Below, piece by piece: positions 34,849-40,877 of a stretch of 40,877 bases of DNA (positions within the stretch are counted from its first letter, which is position 1; each line of letters starts with the position of its first letter). The position numbers were made by a program, and so were the translations under genes. The notes under the pieces are model-generated. The model saw only the letters and a program-made list of their open reading frames with translations, searched no databases and was not told where the DNA came from. The stretch spans positions 1 to 40,877 of the forward strand of contig JAABUD010000157.1 of the NCBI GenBank assembly GCA_011389555.1. Reading direction: 5' to 3'. This stretch comes from Desulfotignum sp. (GTDB taxonomy: Bacteria > Desulfobacterota > Desulfobacteria > Desulfobacterales > Desulfobacteraceae).

Positions 34849-37309
34849 TAAGCTCATCGTGGCCCTGGCGGGCCAGCCCAACTGCGGCAAGTCCACGGTG
34901 TTCAACGCCCTGACCGGGGCCCGCCAGCATGTGGCCAACTATCCCGGGGTCACCGTGGAAAAGATGACCGGATGGTACCGGTACGGGGACGTCCGGGTGA
35001 CGGTGGTGGACCTGCCCGGCACCTACAGCCTGACCTCCTATTCCCCGGAAGAGCGGGTGACCCGGGATTTCATCCTTCACCATGCCCCGTCCGTGGTGGT
35101 CAATACCATGGACGCATCCAACCTCAAGCGCTGCCTGTACCTCACCTTTCAGCTGATGGAAATGGAGATCCCGGTGATCCTGAACCTGAACATGATGGAT
35201 GTGGCCCAAAACCGGGGCATGACCATCGACACCACGGCCCTGTCCCGAAGCCTGGGAGTTCCTGTGGTACCCACCGCCATCACCAGGGGCAAAGGCAAAA
35301 CCGATCTCCAGGCAGCGATTCTGGAAATCGCCGGACAGGGGCTTTCCAGCGTACCGGCCCGGGTGGATTACCGGGAAATGACACCTTACATCACTTCGGT
35401 CCAGGAGCGGGTGACCGCCCTCACCGACCTGGGGGACCGGTATCCGGTGCGGTGGCTGGCCATCAAGCTCATGGAAGGGGATGAGGCGGTGCGGGAGCTG
35501 ATCCGGGAAAAAACCGACCAATACGCCCAGCTGCTGCTGGAGGTGGACAAATTCAGGCAACAGTTCAAGGCGGCCATGGATACGGTCCCGGACATGCATG
35601 TGGCCACCTGCCGGTACCGGGCTGCCGAAGGGATCGCCCGGCCCTGTGTCACCCAGTCCGAACGGGCACGAAAAACTCTGTCCGACCGCATCGATGCCCT
35701 GGTCTGCCACAAGCTGGCCGGGCCGGTGTTCATGGTGGGAGTGTTGTGGACCCTGTACTATCTGTCCATTGTGCAGGGTTACCAGATCACCAACTATACC
35801 TGGCCTTTGCTGGCAGGGTTCCGGGACATGGTGTCGGACATTCTCCCGGTATCCGGGTTCATCGACGTTCCCCTGACCCGGTCCTTTTTTCTGTGGCTGG
35901 TGGATTCGGTGAACGCCCTGCTCAACTATATCCCCATCTTTTTCATCCTGTTCGCCTGCATCGCCTTTCTGGAAGACAGCGGATACATGCCCAGAATGGC
36001 GTTCATCATGGACCGGCTCTTCAGCCGGTACGGGCTGCACGGCCAGTCCACCCTGCCCATGGTGCTGGGAGGGATATATGTGGGCGGCTGTGCCGTCCCC
36101 GGGGTAATGTCCTGCAAAGGTATCCCGGACGAACGGTCCCGTCTGGCCACGATCCTGATCATCCCCATGCTCAACTGCCTGGCCAAGGTGCCCCTGTATG
36201 TCCTGCTCATCAATATCTACTTTGCCCCGCACAAGGGGTGGGCCATGTTCTTCATCTCCACCATCAGCATGCTGATGGTGCTGCCGGTGTCCAAGCTGCT
36301 CACCCTGACCGTGCTCAAGGACAAGGAGACCGCCCCGTTCGTCATGGAGATGCCGCCCTATCACCTGCCCACCGTCCGGGGGGTGCTGGGACGGGCTTTG
36401 GAACGGGTGTGGCTGTTCATCCGGAAAATCACCACCATTGTGGTGGCCCTGGCCGTGGTGATTTTCGTACTGCTCCAGTTTCCCGGCATCGGCCCGGATC
36501 GCATGGCTCAGTATGAAACACGAAAACATGCCGCCGTCCGCTCTTTTTATGAAGAGATTACCGGAACGGGGTATGAAGCGGACCTGGCTGAAAACAGCCT
36601 CATGGCCATGATCCATTTCTGGGAAAACTTTCGGAACAAAAAGATGCGTGTCAAAAGTCCGGAAGCAGCCCAGGCCATCGACACGGAATTCGAGGCGGAC
36701 AATGCCCGGTTTTTCACCCTGGTGAAACCCGGCAGAAACCGGGATGCAAAAAAAGTGAACCGGGCATTGAAAACCCTGATCAGGGAGCGCAGCCAGCTGC
36801 TCCAGGAAATGCGGGCCGAACGGATCAACAACAGTTTTCTGGGTTATGCGGGCAAGGCCCTGGTGCCTCTGACCCAGTGGGCCGGATTCAACTGGCGGGT
36901 GAACGTGGCCCTGCTGGGGGCCTTTGCCGCCAAGGAAAGCGCCGTGGCCACACTGGGGGCTCTGTATGAACAAGGGGATGCCAGTGAATCCCTGGAAAGC
37001 CGCATGGCCCGGGGAGAACAGGATTTCACCCCGCTCCATGCCCTGGCATTGATGATGTTCATGGTGCTGTATCCCCCGTGTCTGGCCACCGCCATTGCGG
37101 TGAAACTCCAGTCCGGTTCCGTCAAATGGATGCTTTTTGCCATGGGCTATCCCATGCTGCTGGGGCTGGTGGTGGCCAGCCTGATATTCACCGGCGGCAG
37201 TCTCCTGGGTCTTTCCGGGCTCCAGGCCATGGCCGCCTTTTACCTGCTGGCGCTGGCCATCACCATTGCGGCCGGGTTCATCACGCCGGCCAGATCAGGC
37301 GCCACATGA
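34838..37309 (+). CDS. feoB: Divergent FeoB transporter (system 2)
   Basis: The 823-residue protein has a G domain with G1 GQPNCGKST (12-20; usually GNPNCGKS/T), G3 DLPG and G4 NMMD, then the FeoB membrane core. Gate 1 reads GGIYVGGCAVPGVMSCKGIP and IPMLNCLAKVPLYV instead of the standard GFGCxVPAIMATRT and NPFMSCSARLPVY. Gate 2 reads GAFAAKESAVATLGALY and YPPCLATAIAV. A soluble insertion of about 125 residues lies between membrane segments (about 550-675). I start at the ATG at 34838 (GAGG three bases upstream) rather than 34805. Altered pore motifs suggest a different ion preference or gating. Substrate is probably Fe2+, but another divalent metal is possible. Confidence 0.92.
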   Translation: MGTDKLIVALAGQPNCGKSTVFNALTGARQHVANYPGVTVEKMTGWYRYGDVRVTVVDLPGTYSLTSYSPEERVTRDFILHHAPSVVVNTMDASNLKRCLYLTFQLMEMEIPVILNLNMMDVAQNRGMTIDTTALSRSLGVPVVPTAITRGKGKTDLQAAILEIAGQGLSSVPARVDYREMTPYITSVQERVTALTDLGDRYPVRWLAIKLMEGDEAVRELIREKTDQYAQLLLEVDKFRQQFKAAMDTVPDMHVATCRYRAAEGIARPCVTQSERARKTLSDRIDALVCHKLAGPVFMVGVLWTLYYLSIVQGYQITNYTWPLLAGFRDMVSDILPVSGFIDVPLTRSFFLWLVDSVNALLNYIPIFFILFACIAFLEDSGYMPRMAFIMDRLFSRYGLHGQSTLPMVLGGIYVGGCAVPGVMSCKGIPDERSRLATILIIPMLNCLAKVPLYVLLINIYFAPHKGWAMFFISTISMLMVLPVSKLLTLTVLKDKETAPFVMEMPPYHLPTVRGVLGRALERVWLFIRKITTIVVALAVVIFVLLQFPGIGPDRMAQYETRKHAAVRSFYEEITGTGYEADLAENSLMAMIHFWENFRNKKMRVKSPEAAQAIDTEFEADNARFFTLVKPGRNRDAKKVNRALKTLIRERSQLLQEMRAERINNSFLGYAGKALVPLTQWAGFNWRVNVALLGAFAAKESAVATLGALYEQGDASESLESRMARGEQDFTPLHALALMMFMVLYPPCLATAIAVKLQSGSVKWMLFAMGYPMLLGLVVASLIFTGGSLLGLSGLQAMAAFYLLALAITIAAGFITPARSGAT

Positions 37310-37314
37310 CCCAC

Positions 37315-37339
37315 TGCCGGGCCGATGAACGGCCCGGCA
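37315..37339 (+). terminator. Strong hairpin after feoB
   Basis: TGCCGGGCC (37315-37323) and GGCCCGGCA (37331-37339) form a perfect 9-bp GC-rich stem with a 7-base loop. No T-run follows, so it may stabilise the upstream mRNA end or pause transcription rather than terminate. Confidence 0.6.
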
Positions 37340-37397
37340 AATTCAACCATTAACCCATTTATTTTTAAACCCCATTTTTGATGAAAGGAAAAAACCC

Positions 37398-37715
37398 ATG
37401 ACTAATTTTAAAACCCTGCTGGCTGTTCTTGCCCTCGGGCTGTTATTCACCGGCATCTGCCAGGCCCACACCCCGCTGTTTTCCTGCTTTGACAACGGAG
37501 ACGGTTCCATCACCTGCGAAGGCGGATTTTCCGATGGATCTTCCGCCGCCGGTGTCGCGGTCCGGGTGGTGGACAAGGACGGCAAAGTACTGATGGAGGA
37601 CAAGCTGGATGAATTCAGCGAATACACCGTGAAAAAGCCTTCTCAGGAGTTTACGGTCATATTTGATGCCGGCGAGGGGCATCAAATCAAGGTTCCCGGC
37701 AAGGAAATCTTCTGA
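37398..37715 (+). CDS. Small exported NikL-like protein
   Basis: The 105-residue product has a signal peptide (about 1-23). Cleavage after ICQA would leave a mature N-terminus HTPLFSCFDNG. The rest is a small beta-sandwich with EGGFSDGSSAAGVAVRVVDK, like the carboxypeptidase-regulatory fold. A protein of this kind accompanies the DUF4198 protein in nickel uptake clusters (NikL next to NikK). Here the pair follows feoB. Two cysteines (FSCFDNGDGSITCEGG) may form a disulfide or bind metal. Function is inferred from context only. Confidence 0.75.
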   Translation: MTNFKTLLAVLALGLLFTGICQAHTPLFSCFDNGDGSITCEGGFSDGSSAAGVAVRVVDKDGKVLMEDKLDEFSEYTVKKPSQEFTVIFDAGEGHQIKVPGKEIF

Positions 37716-37736
37716 TTCAATTGTGTCTGTCAGACC

Positions 37737-37771
37737 AGATGATGTTCAACCCTTGTTGTTGAACATCATCT
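37737..37771 (+). terminator. Long perfect hairpin between the NikL-like and DUF4198 genes
   Basis: AGATGATGTTCAAC (37737-37750) and GTTGAACATCATCT (37758-37771) form a perfect 14-bp stem with a 7-base loop, followed by TTCAT. The T-run is short. It could be a partial terminator or processing site tuning expression within the island. Confidence 0.7.
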
Positions 37772-37808
37772 TTCATCCCGATTCAAATTAACTTCAAGGA
37801 GAAAAACA

Positions 37809-38618
37809 ATGAAAAAACGGATTGCTGTGCTTGTAAGTTTGATATCACTCATTTTGTCAGCCCAGGCTTTTGCCCATTTTCAGCTGATCTATACCCCGGA
37901 TGCGGCCCTGGAAAACGGAGGGAAGATTCCTCTTGCCCTGGTATTCACCCATCCGTTTGATGCGGGACACACCATGGACATGGGGACCCCGGAACAGTTC
38001 TTCGTGCTGCAGACCCGGGGGGAAAACCCGGTCAAAAAAATGGATCTGCTGGACACCCTGGTGCCGGTTTCCTGGCAGAGCCTGACCAATTCGGGCAAGG
38101 CCTTCAAAACCGATTACACGGCCCGGGGCGGGGACCATATCTTCTGCCTGGTGCCGGATCCCTATTTTGAAGCGGAAGAGGACTCCTATATCCAGCAGAT
38201 GACCAAGATGATCATCAATGTGGGGGGCATCCCCGGGGCCTGGATGGAACCTGCGGGCCTGCCTGCGGAGATCGTGCCTTTGAGCAAACCCTATGACCGG
38301 TGGACCGGCAACGTGTTCCAGGGAAAGGTGCTTTACAATGGCCAGCCGGTGCCCGGCGCTGAAATTGAAATCGAATACCTGAACCACGAACCCCTGATCG
38401 ACCGCAATGCCTTTGCCAGAAAACCGGCGGTCAAAGCACCCCAGAGTTCGTTTGAACTGCAGACCATATTTGCCGATGACAACGGCATCTTCACTTTCGG
38501 CATTCCCAAAGCCGGATGGTGGGGGTTCGCAGCCCTGGGACTGGATGAAGATGCCACCCATAAAGGCAAGCCCTGCTCCAAAGACGCGGTGATCTGGATC
38601 AAGGCTGTGGACATGTGA
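37809..38618 (+). CDS. Periplasmic DUF4198 (NikK-like) protein
   Basis: The 269-residue product has a signal peptide ending in AFA, and the mature protein would begin HFQLIYTPD. The DUF4198/COG5266 pattern is visible as IPLALVFTHPFDAGHTMDMG, then YDRWTGNVFQGKVLYNGQPV and IFTFGIPKAGWWGFAALGL. In nickel clusters this family (NikK) is a periplasmic component beside the small NikL protein. The close placement after feoB and before an LbtU-like porin suggests it carries or buffers a divalent metal between the outer membrane and FeoB. Direct metal binding through the exposed N-terminal His is inference. Confidence 0.82.
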   Translation: MKKRIAVLVSLISLILSAQAFAHFQLIYTPDAALENGGKIPLALVFTHPFDAGHTMDMGTPEQFFVLQTRGENPVKKMDLLDTLVPVSWQSLTNSGKAFKTDYTARGGDHIFCLVPDPYFEAEEDSYIQQMTKMIINVGGIPGAWMEPAGLPAEIVPLSKPYDRWTGNVFQGKVLYNGQPVPGAEIEIEYLNHEPLIDRNAFARKPAVKAPQSSFELQTIFADDNGIFTFGIPKAGWWGFAALGLDEDATHKGKPCSKDAVIWIKAVDM

Positions 38619-38650
38619 GCGGTCTCATCTAACGTGAAAAAACGCGACAA

Positions 38651-38704
38651 GGGGCCGCTTTTCATTTTCCTGATGATTCATGGAAAATGAGGGGGTCAGG
38701 CCCC
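38651..38704 (+). terminator. Nested hairpins between the DUF4198 and LbtU genes
   Basis: An inner perfect stem, TCATTTTCC (38662-38670) with GGAAAATGA (38682-38690), is enclosed by GGGGCC (38651-38656) with GGCCCC (38699-38704). The structure sits about 45 bp before the porin start codon. AT-rich sequence follows, but there is no run of Ts. Confidence 0.55.
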
Positions 38705-38750
38705 GCTCATTGGAAAAAAAGCATTCGAAGAAAAAAGGAAAAGGAAAAAA

Positions 38751-39881
38751 ATGAAAAAAAATTCTGCAATACTGCGCACGACATTATGCCTGATGCTTTT
38801 CACCTTTCTTGTTTCCCCTGCCATGGCCCAGGATGCCGCATCCACGCGGACGGTGGGTGGTGTCAAAAGCATGGAAGACCGGGTCAGGCAACTGGAACAG
38901 GCCATCGGCTCAGGAGACGAAAGCAACCGCTGGTTTGACCGGATTGAGATCTCTGGTCTGATCGAGATTGAGGCCATGCACCAGAGTATTGATTTTTCCG
39001 ACCCGGCCCAGGCGGATGAAGATGAAAGCGATATCGACCTGGCCACGGTGGAGGTGGCCATGGATGCCGGCATCTCCGATCATGTGGACGGCCATGTCCT
39101 GTTCAAATACGAAGAGGATGATCTGTTCGTGGATGAAGGATTCATCACCCTGTCAGGAAAAGAGCGGTTTCCGATCTTTCTGACGGCCGGCCGGCAGTAT
39201 CTGCCTTTTGGCAACTTTGACTCTCATTTTGTGACCGATCCTCTGACCCTGGTTCTGGGGGAGACCAATGACGGGGCCGTGGTGGTTGGATCCAGCTTTG
39301 CCGGCGACACGGTGGAAGTCTCGGCCGGCCTGTTCAACGGAGCTGTTGATGAAACCGGTGAGGATGACATGGTTGACAGCGTGGTGGCAGCCGTATCCTT
39401 CCAACCGTTTGAATCGGTCATGATGGGCGTGTCATACACCTCGAACCTGATCTCCTCGGACGGATTTTCCGACGCTGTCGTCACCGGCACCGGCACTGTG
39501 ACGGACATGGTGGGGGGATGGAGTGCATTCATCACGACATCTTTTCTGGAACGGTTTACCTTTATCGCTGAATATGCCGCAGCCATGGATCATTTCAAAG
39601 CCGGAGAGATCTATGATCCCGCCGACACCCGGGAACGGAAACCGGCTGTCTGGAACATGGAGCTGGGGGTTTCCGTGCTGGAAAATCTGGAACTGGCCAT
39701 CGGTTATGGCGGATCCGATGACGGCGGAGCGGATTTTCTACCTGAAACACAGTATGGGGCCGTGGCCAACTGGGGCATTTTCGACAGAACCAACCTGGCC
39801 CTGGAATATCTGAGAGCGGAATTCGATGATGACCCTGTAGAGACCGATACCTTCACCATGCAGCTGGCCATTGAATTCTAA
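38751..39881 (+). CDS. LbtU-type outer-membrane porin
   Basis: The 376-residue product has a signal peptide (1-26, ending AMAQ) and a short N-terminal coiled-coil segment (SMEDRVRQLEQAIGS). A beta-rich region with alternating amphipathic strands follows (FDRIEISGLIEIEAMHQSID, LTAGRQYLPFGNFDSHFVTD), ending in an aromatic C-terminal strand, MQLAIEF. This matches LbtU-family porins, named after the TonB-independent legiobactin siderophore receptor of Legionella. It likely lets a metal chelate or metal ion across the outer membrane. It is co-oriented with the DUF4198 gene and probably in the same transcript, though the hairpin upstream may set its level. Confidence 0.8.
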   Translation: MKKNSAILRTTLCLMLFTFLVSPAMAQDAASTRTVGGVKSMEDRVRQLEQAIGSGDESNRWFDRIEISGLIEIEAMHQSIDFSDPAQADEDESDIDLATVEVAMDAGISDHVDGHVLFKYEEDDLFVDEGFITLSGKERFPIFLTAGRQYLPFGNFDSHFVTDPLTLVLGETNDGAVVVGSSFAGDTVEVSAGLFNGAVDETGEDDMVDSVVAAVSFQPFESVMMGVSYTSNLISSDGFSDAVVTGTGTVTDMVGGWSAFITTSFLERFTFIAEYAAAMDHFKAGEIYDPADTRERKPAVWNMELGVSVLENLELAIGYGGSDDGGADFLPETQYGAVANWGIFDRTNLALEYLRAEFDDDPVETDTFTMQLAIEF

Positions 39882-39900
39882 CCTGCATACTGTCCCTCCC

Positions 39901-39935
39901 GAATTCCCGGGTTTTTTCTGCCATCCCGGGAATTC
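39901..39935. terminator. Perfect 11-bp hairpin after the LbtU gene
   Basis: GAATTCCCGGG (39901-39911) pairs exactly with CCCGGGAATTC (39925-39935) across a 13-base loop, 20 bp after the stop codon. It is the likely end of the island transcript. T-runs are short on both sides. Confidence 0.65.
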
Positions 39936-39943
39936 TTCCCCTG

Positions 39944-39967
39944 CCGGGGCCCCGCCCATGGCCCCGG
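39944..39967. terminator. Second hairpin between convergent genes
   Basis: CCGGGGCC (39944-39951) pairs with GGCCCCGG (39960-39967) across eight bases. With the preceding hairpin it separates the LbtU gene from the convergent Cys-rich membrane gene and could serve both strands. Confidence 0.55.
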
Positions 39968-39993
39968 GCACCCGGCTTGACACTGTTCTGTGA

Positions 39994-40185
39994 TTATTTT
40001 TCATTTTTTTCCTCTTTTGATCTGTCTGATCCGTTTGCTTCGCACGCGATTTGAGCGGTACCGCAGCTGTCACACCCGCCGCAGCCGCAGGATGCACCGT
40101 CAGCGGAAGTGGTGGCCCTGAACCGGCGGTACAGATAATACACGGCACCGGCAACGATCAGCCCGATCAGTATTTTTCCAAACAT
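39994..40185 (-). CDS. FeoB-associated Cys-rich membrane protein
   Basis: The 63-residue product has one N-terminal membrane helix (ILIGLIVAGAVYYLYRRF), then a short cytoplasmic or periplasmic tail with a cysteine cluster (SCGCGGCDSCGTAQIAC: CxCxxCxxC plus one). This is the pattern of small FeoB-associated Cys-rich proteins (FeoC-like in placement), which may bind iron or an Fe-S cluster and modulate FeoB. AGGAG precedes the ATG. It converges with the LbtU gene but is controlled from its own AT-rich promoter region, which carries a TTAG-N6-CTAAC site. Confidence 0.85.
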   Translation of the reverse strand: MFGKILIGLIVAGAVYYLYRRFRATTSADGASCGCGGCDSCGTAQIACEANGSDRSKEEKNEK

Positions 40186-40195
40186 GGGTTTCTCC

Positions 40196-40542
40196 TTACA
40201 ATATTTAATTTATAATATTTAATTAGCTTAAACTAACAATTGCACAATATTTCATGAATATATGACACTGTCAAGCTTTTTTTCTTGTTCATCTGGGTGT
40301 CTGAACAGTAACCCATGGCTTCGGCCACCGGCATCCGTGACAGGGCCTGACATCCGAATTGTATGCGCATATTTGCGACCCCATGCCGTGTTGCTGCTAC
40401 TGATCATCCCCGGCAACACCAGTGCACGGCCATTTTCCCGGTCATTGACCGACTTCCAGCAACAGACTGCACCGGGTATGAAATATGCATGGCTGCACGC
40501 CAGAGCCGTTACCCGTCGTGAATATAAAATGGAGGAACCTTC
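40196..40542. other. Gene-poor stretch between the Cys-rich gene and the amine-oxidase gene
   Basis: No convincing gene is present; a 94-codon plus-strand frame (40262-40546) and the long minus-strand frame through it have no recognisable homology. The left part is AT-rich and carries an 11-bp direct repeat, AATATTTAATT, at 40200-40210 and 40214-40224. TTAGCTTAAACTAAC (40223-40237) overlaps its second copy. The right part ends in a strong ribosome-binding site. Confidence 0.6.
40223..40241. promoter_or_regulatory. DtxR/IdeR-like site upstream of the Cys-rich FeoB-associated gene
   Basis: TTAG-CTTAAA-CTAAC has the same core spacing as the site at 33041-33055 and matches the DtxR box at about 12 of 19 positions (40223-40241). 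It lies about 40 bp upstream of the minus-strand ATG at 40185. Confidence 0.45.
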
Positions 40543-40614
40543 ATGAAAACATCCGAACAAAACACAGCGTGCACAATGACCACTGATAGTTCCGGACACC
40601 CTGTTTATCTTTGA
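40543..40614 (+). CDS. Possible 23-residue leader ORF
   Basis: ATG at 40543 follows GGAGGA at 40531-40536 and encodes MKTSEQNTACTMTTDSSGHP plus VYL before TGA at 40612-40614. The next gene starts one base later in another frame and has no good ribosome-binding site of its own, so translation of this ORF may feed ribosomes into it. No function is recognised. Confidence 0.4.
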   Translation: MKTSEQNTACTMTTDSSGHPVYL

Positions 40615-40615
40615 C

Positions 40616-40877
40616 ATGGAACAACATGACACCATCATTGTCGGCGCCGGTCTCAGCGGGATATATGCCTCCTTTCTGCTGGCAGAAAAAGGGATACCCT
40701 TTCTTCTGCTGGAAGCCAGGGACCGGGTCGGCGGCCGGATTTTATGTCCGGCATACAATGGATACACGACCGATCTCGGCCCGTCCTGGTACTGGCCAAA
40801 GATCAATCCCAGGATAGCCGGCCTGGTGGAGATGCTGGGACTGACCGGGTACCCCCAGTATGATGCCGGCAACGGAC
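40616..40877 (+). CDS. Flavin-dependent amine oxidase-like protein (3' end outside window)
   Basis: The frame opens at ATG 40616 and runs off the window after about 87 codons. The N-terminus has the FAD dinucleotide-binding fold: TIIVGAGLSGIYASFLLAEK (GxGxxG), then LLEARDRVGGRI with its ribose-binding Glu, and DLGPSWYWP. These are the hallmarks of flavin monoamine oxidase and related FAD oxidoreductases. The substrate cannot be judged from the fragment. It may be translationally coupled to the short ORF that ends one base earlier. Confidence 0.82.
   Translation, partial: MEQHDTIIVGAGLSGIYASFLLAEKGIPFLLLEARDRVGGRILCPAYNGYTTDLGPSWYWPKINPRIAGLVEMLGLTGYPQYDAGNG

Noticed and set aside
34793-37039. 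748-codon open frame on the minus strand opposite feoB
   Set aside because: It lies wholly within the FeoB coding strand's complement; the His/Gly/Gln-rich translation has no recognisable domain. It is a by-product of GC-rich third positions.

Overview
The window looks like chromosome of a strictly anaerobic Gram-negative bacterium, most plausibly a sulfate reducer of the Desulfobacterota (Desulfobacteraceae-like). This is inferred from the oxygen-sensitive class III ribonucleotide reductase (nrdDG), a pilMNOPQ operon, two separate Feo iron transporters, an LbtU-type porin, DUF2325 and DUF4198 proteins, and moderately GC-rich coding sequence with AT-rich promoters. I see no rRNA, tRNA, CRISPR array, transposase or prophage genes.

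Layout. 1-1.7 kb: the 3' end of a winged-helix protein of the kind found in restriction loci, then an hsdM methylase with no hsdS or hsdR after it. 1.8-7.6 kb: 5-formyltetrahydrofolate cyclo-ligase (minus), then serS, thrC, a LysM-type exported protein and a TPR lipoprotein (plus). 7.6-12.8 kb: type IV pilus operon pilMNOPQ (minus). A divergent control region with a 21-bp palindrome separates it from a histidine kinase / sigma-54 response regulator pair (13.1-15.9 kb). 16-17.2 kb: a membrane-anchored TPR protein and an SH3 protein. 17.2-20.3 kb: iron system 1, made of an unusual Fur-FeoA-FeoA fusion protein translationally coupled to FeoB. 20.5-26.3 kb: mnmG, a CbpA-type DnaJ protein, hpt, an MJ0042/DUF3426 membrane protein, a NUDIX hydrolase and a small membrane protein. 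26.4-29.2 kb: nrdD and nrdG. 29.3-32 kb: aroK, mobB, an LPP20-like exported protein and an HD-domain protein. 32-33 kb: a wrecked ZnuA-type metal-binding gene and wrbA.

33.1-40.2 kb is the most interesting part, an iron (or other divalent metal) island: a Cys-rich DUF2325 protein, feoA, a divergent FeoB, two exported proteins resembling the NikL/NikK pair, an LbtU-type outer-membrane porin and, convergent with them, a FeoB-associated Cys-rich membrane protein. Together these could form an outer membrane-periplasm-inner membrane path for a divalent metal. Three promoters in the island carry AT-rich sites resembling DtxR/IdeR boxes (two share TTAG-N6-CTAAC). Every junction from the end of feoB to the end of the porin gene holds a strong hairpin. 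This differs from iron system 1, which has its regulator fused to its FeoA domains.

The window ends inside a flavin amine oxidase-like gene preceded by a well-initiated 23-codon ORF. Functional calls come from motif recognition in the translated sequence; no database search was run.
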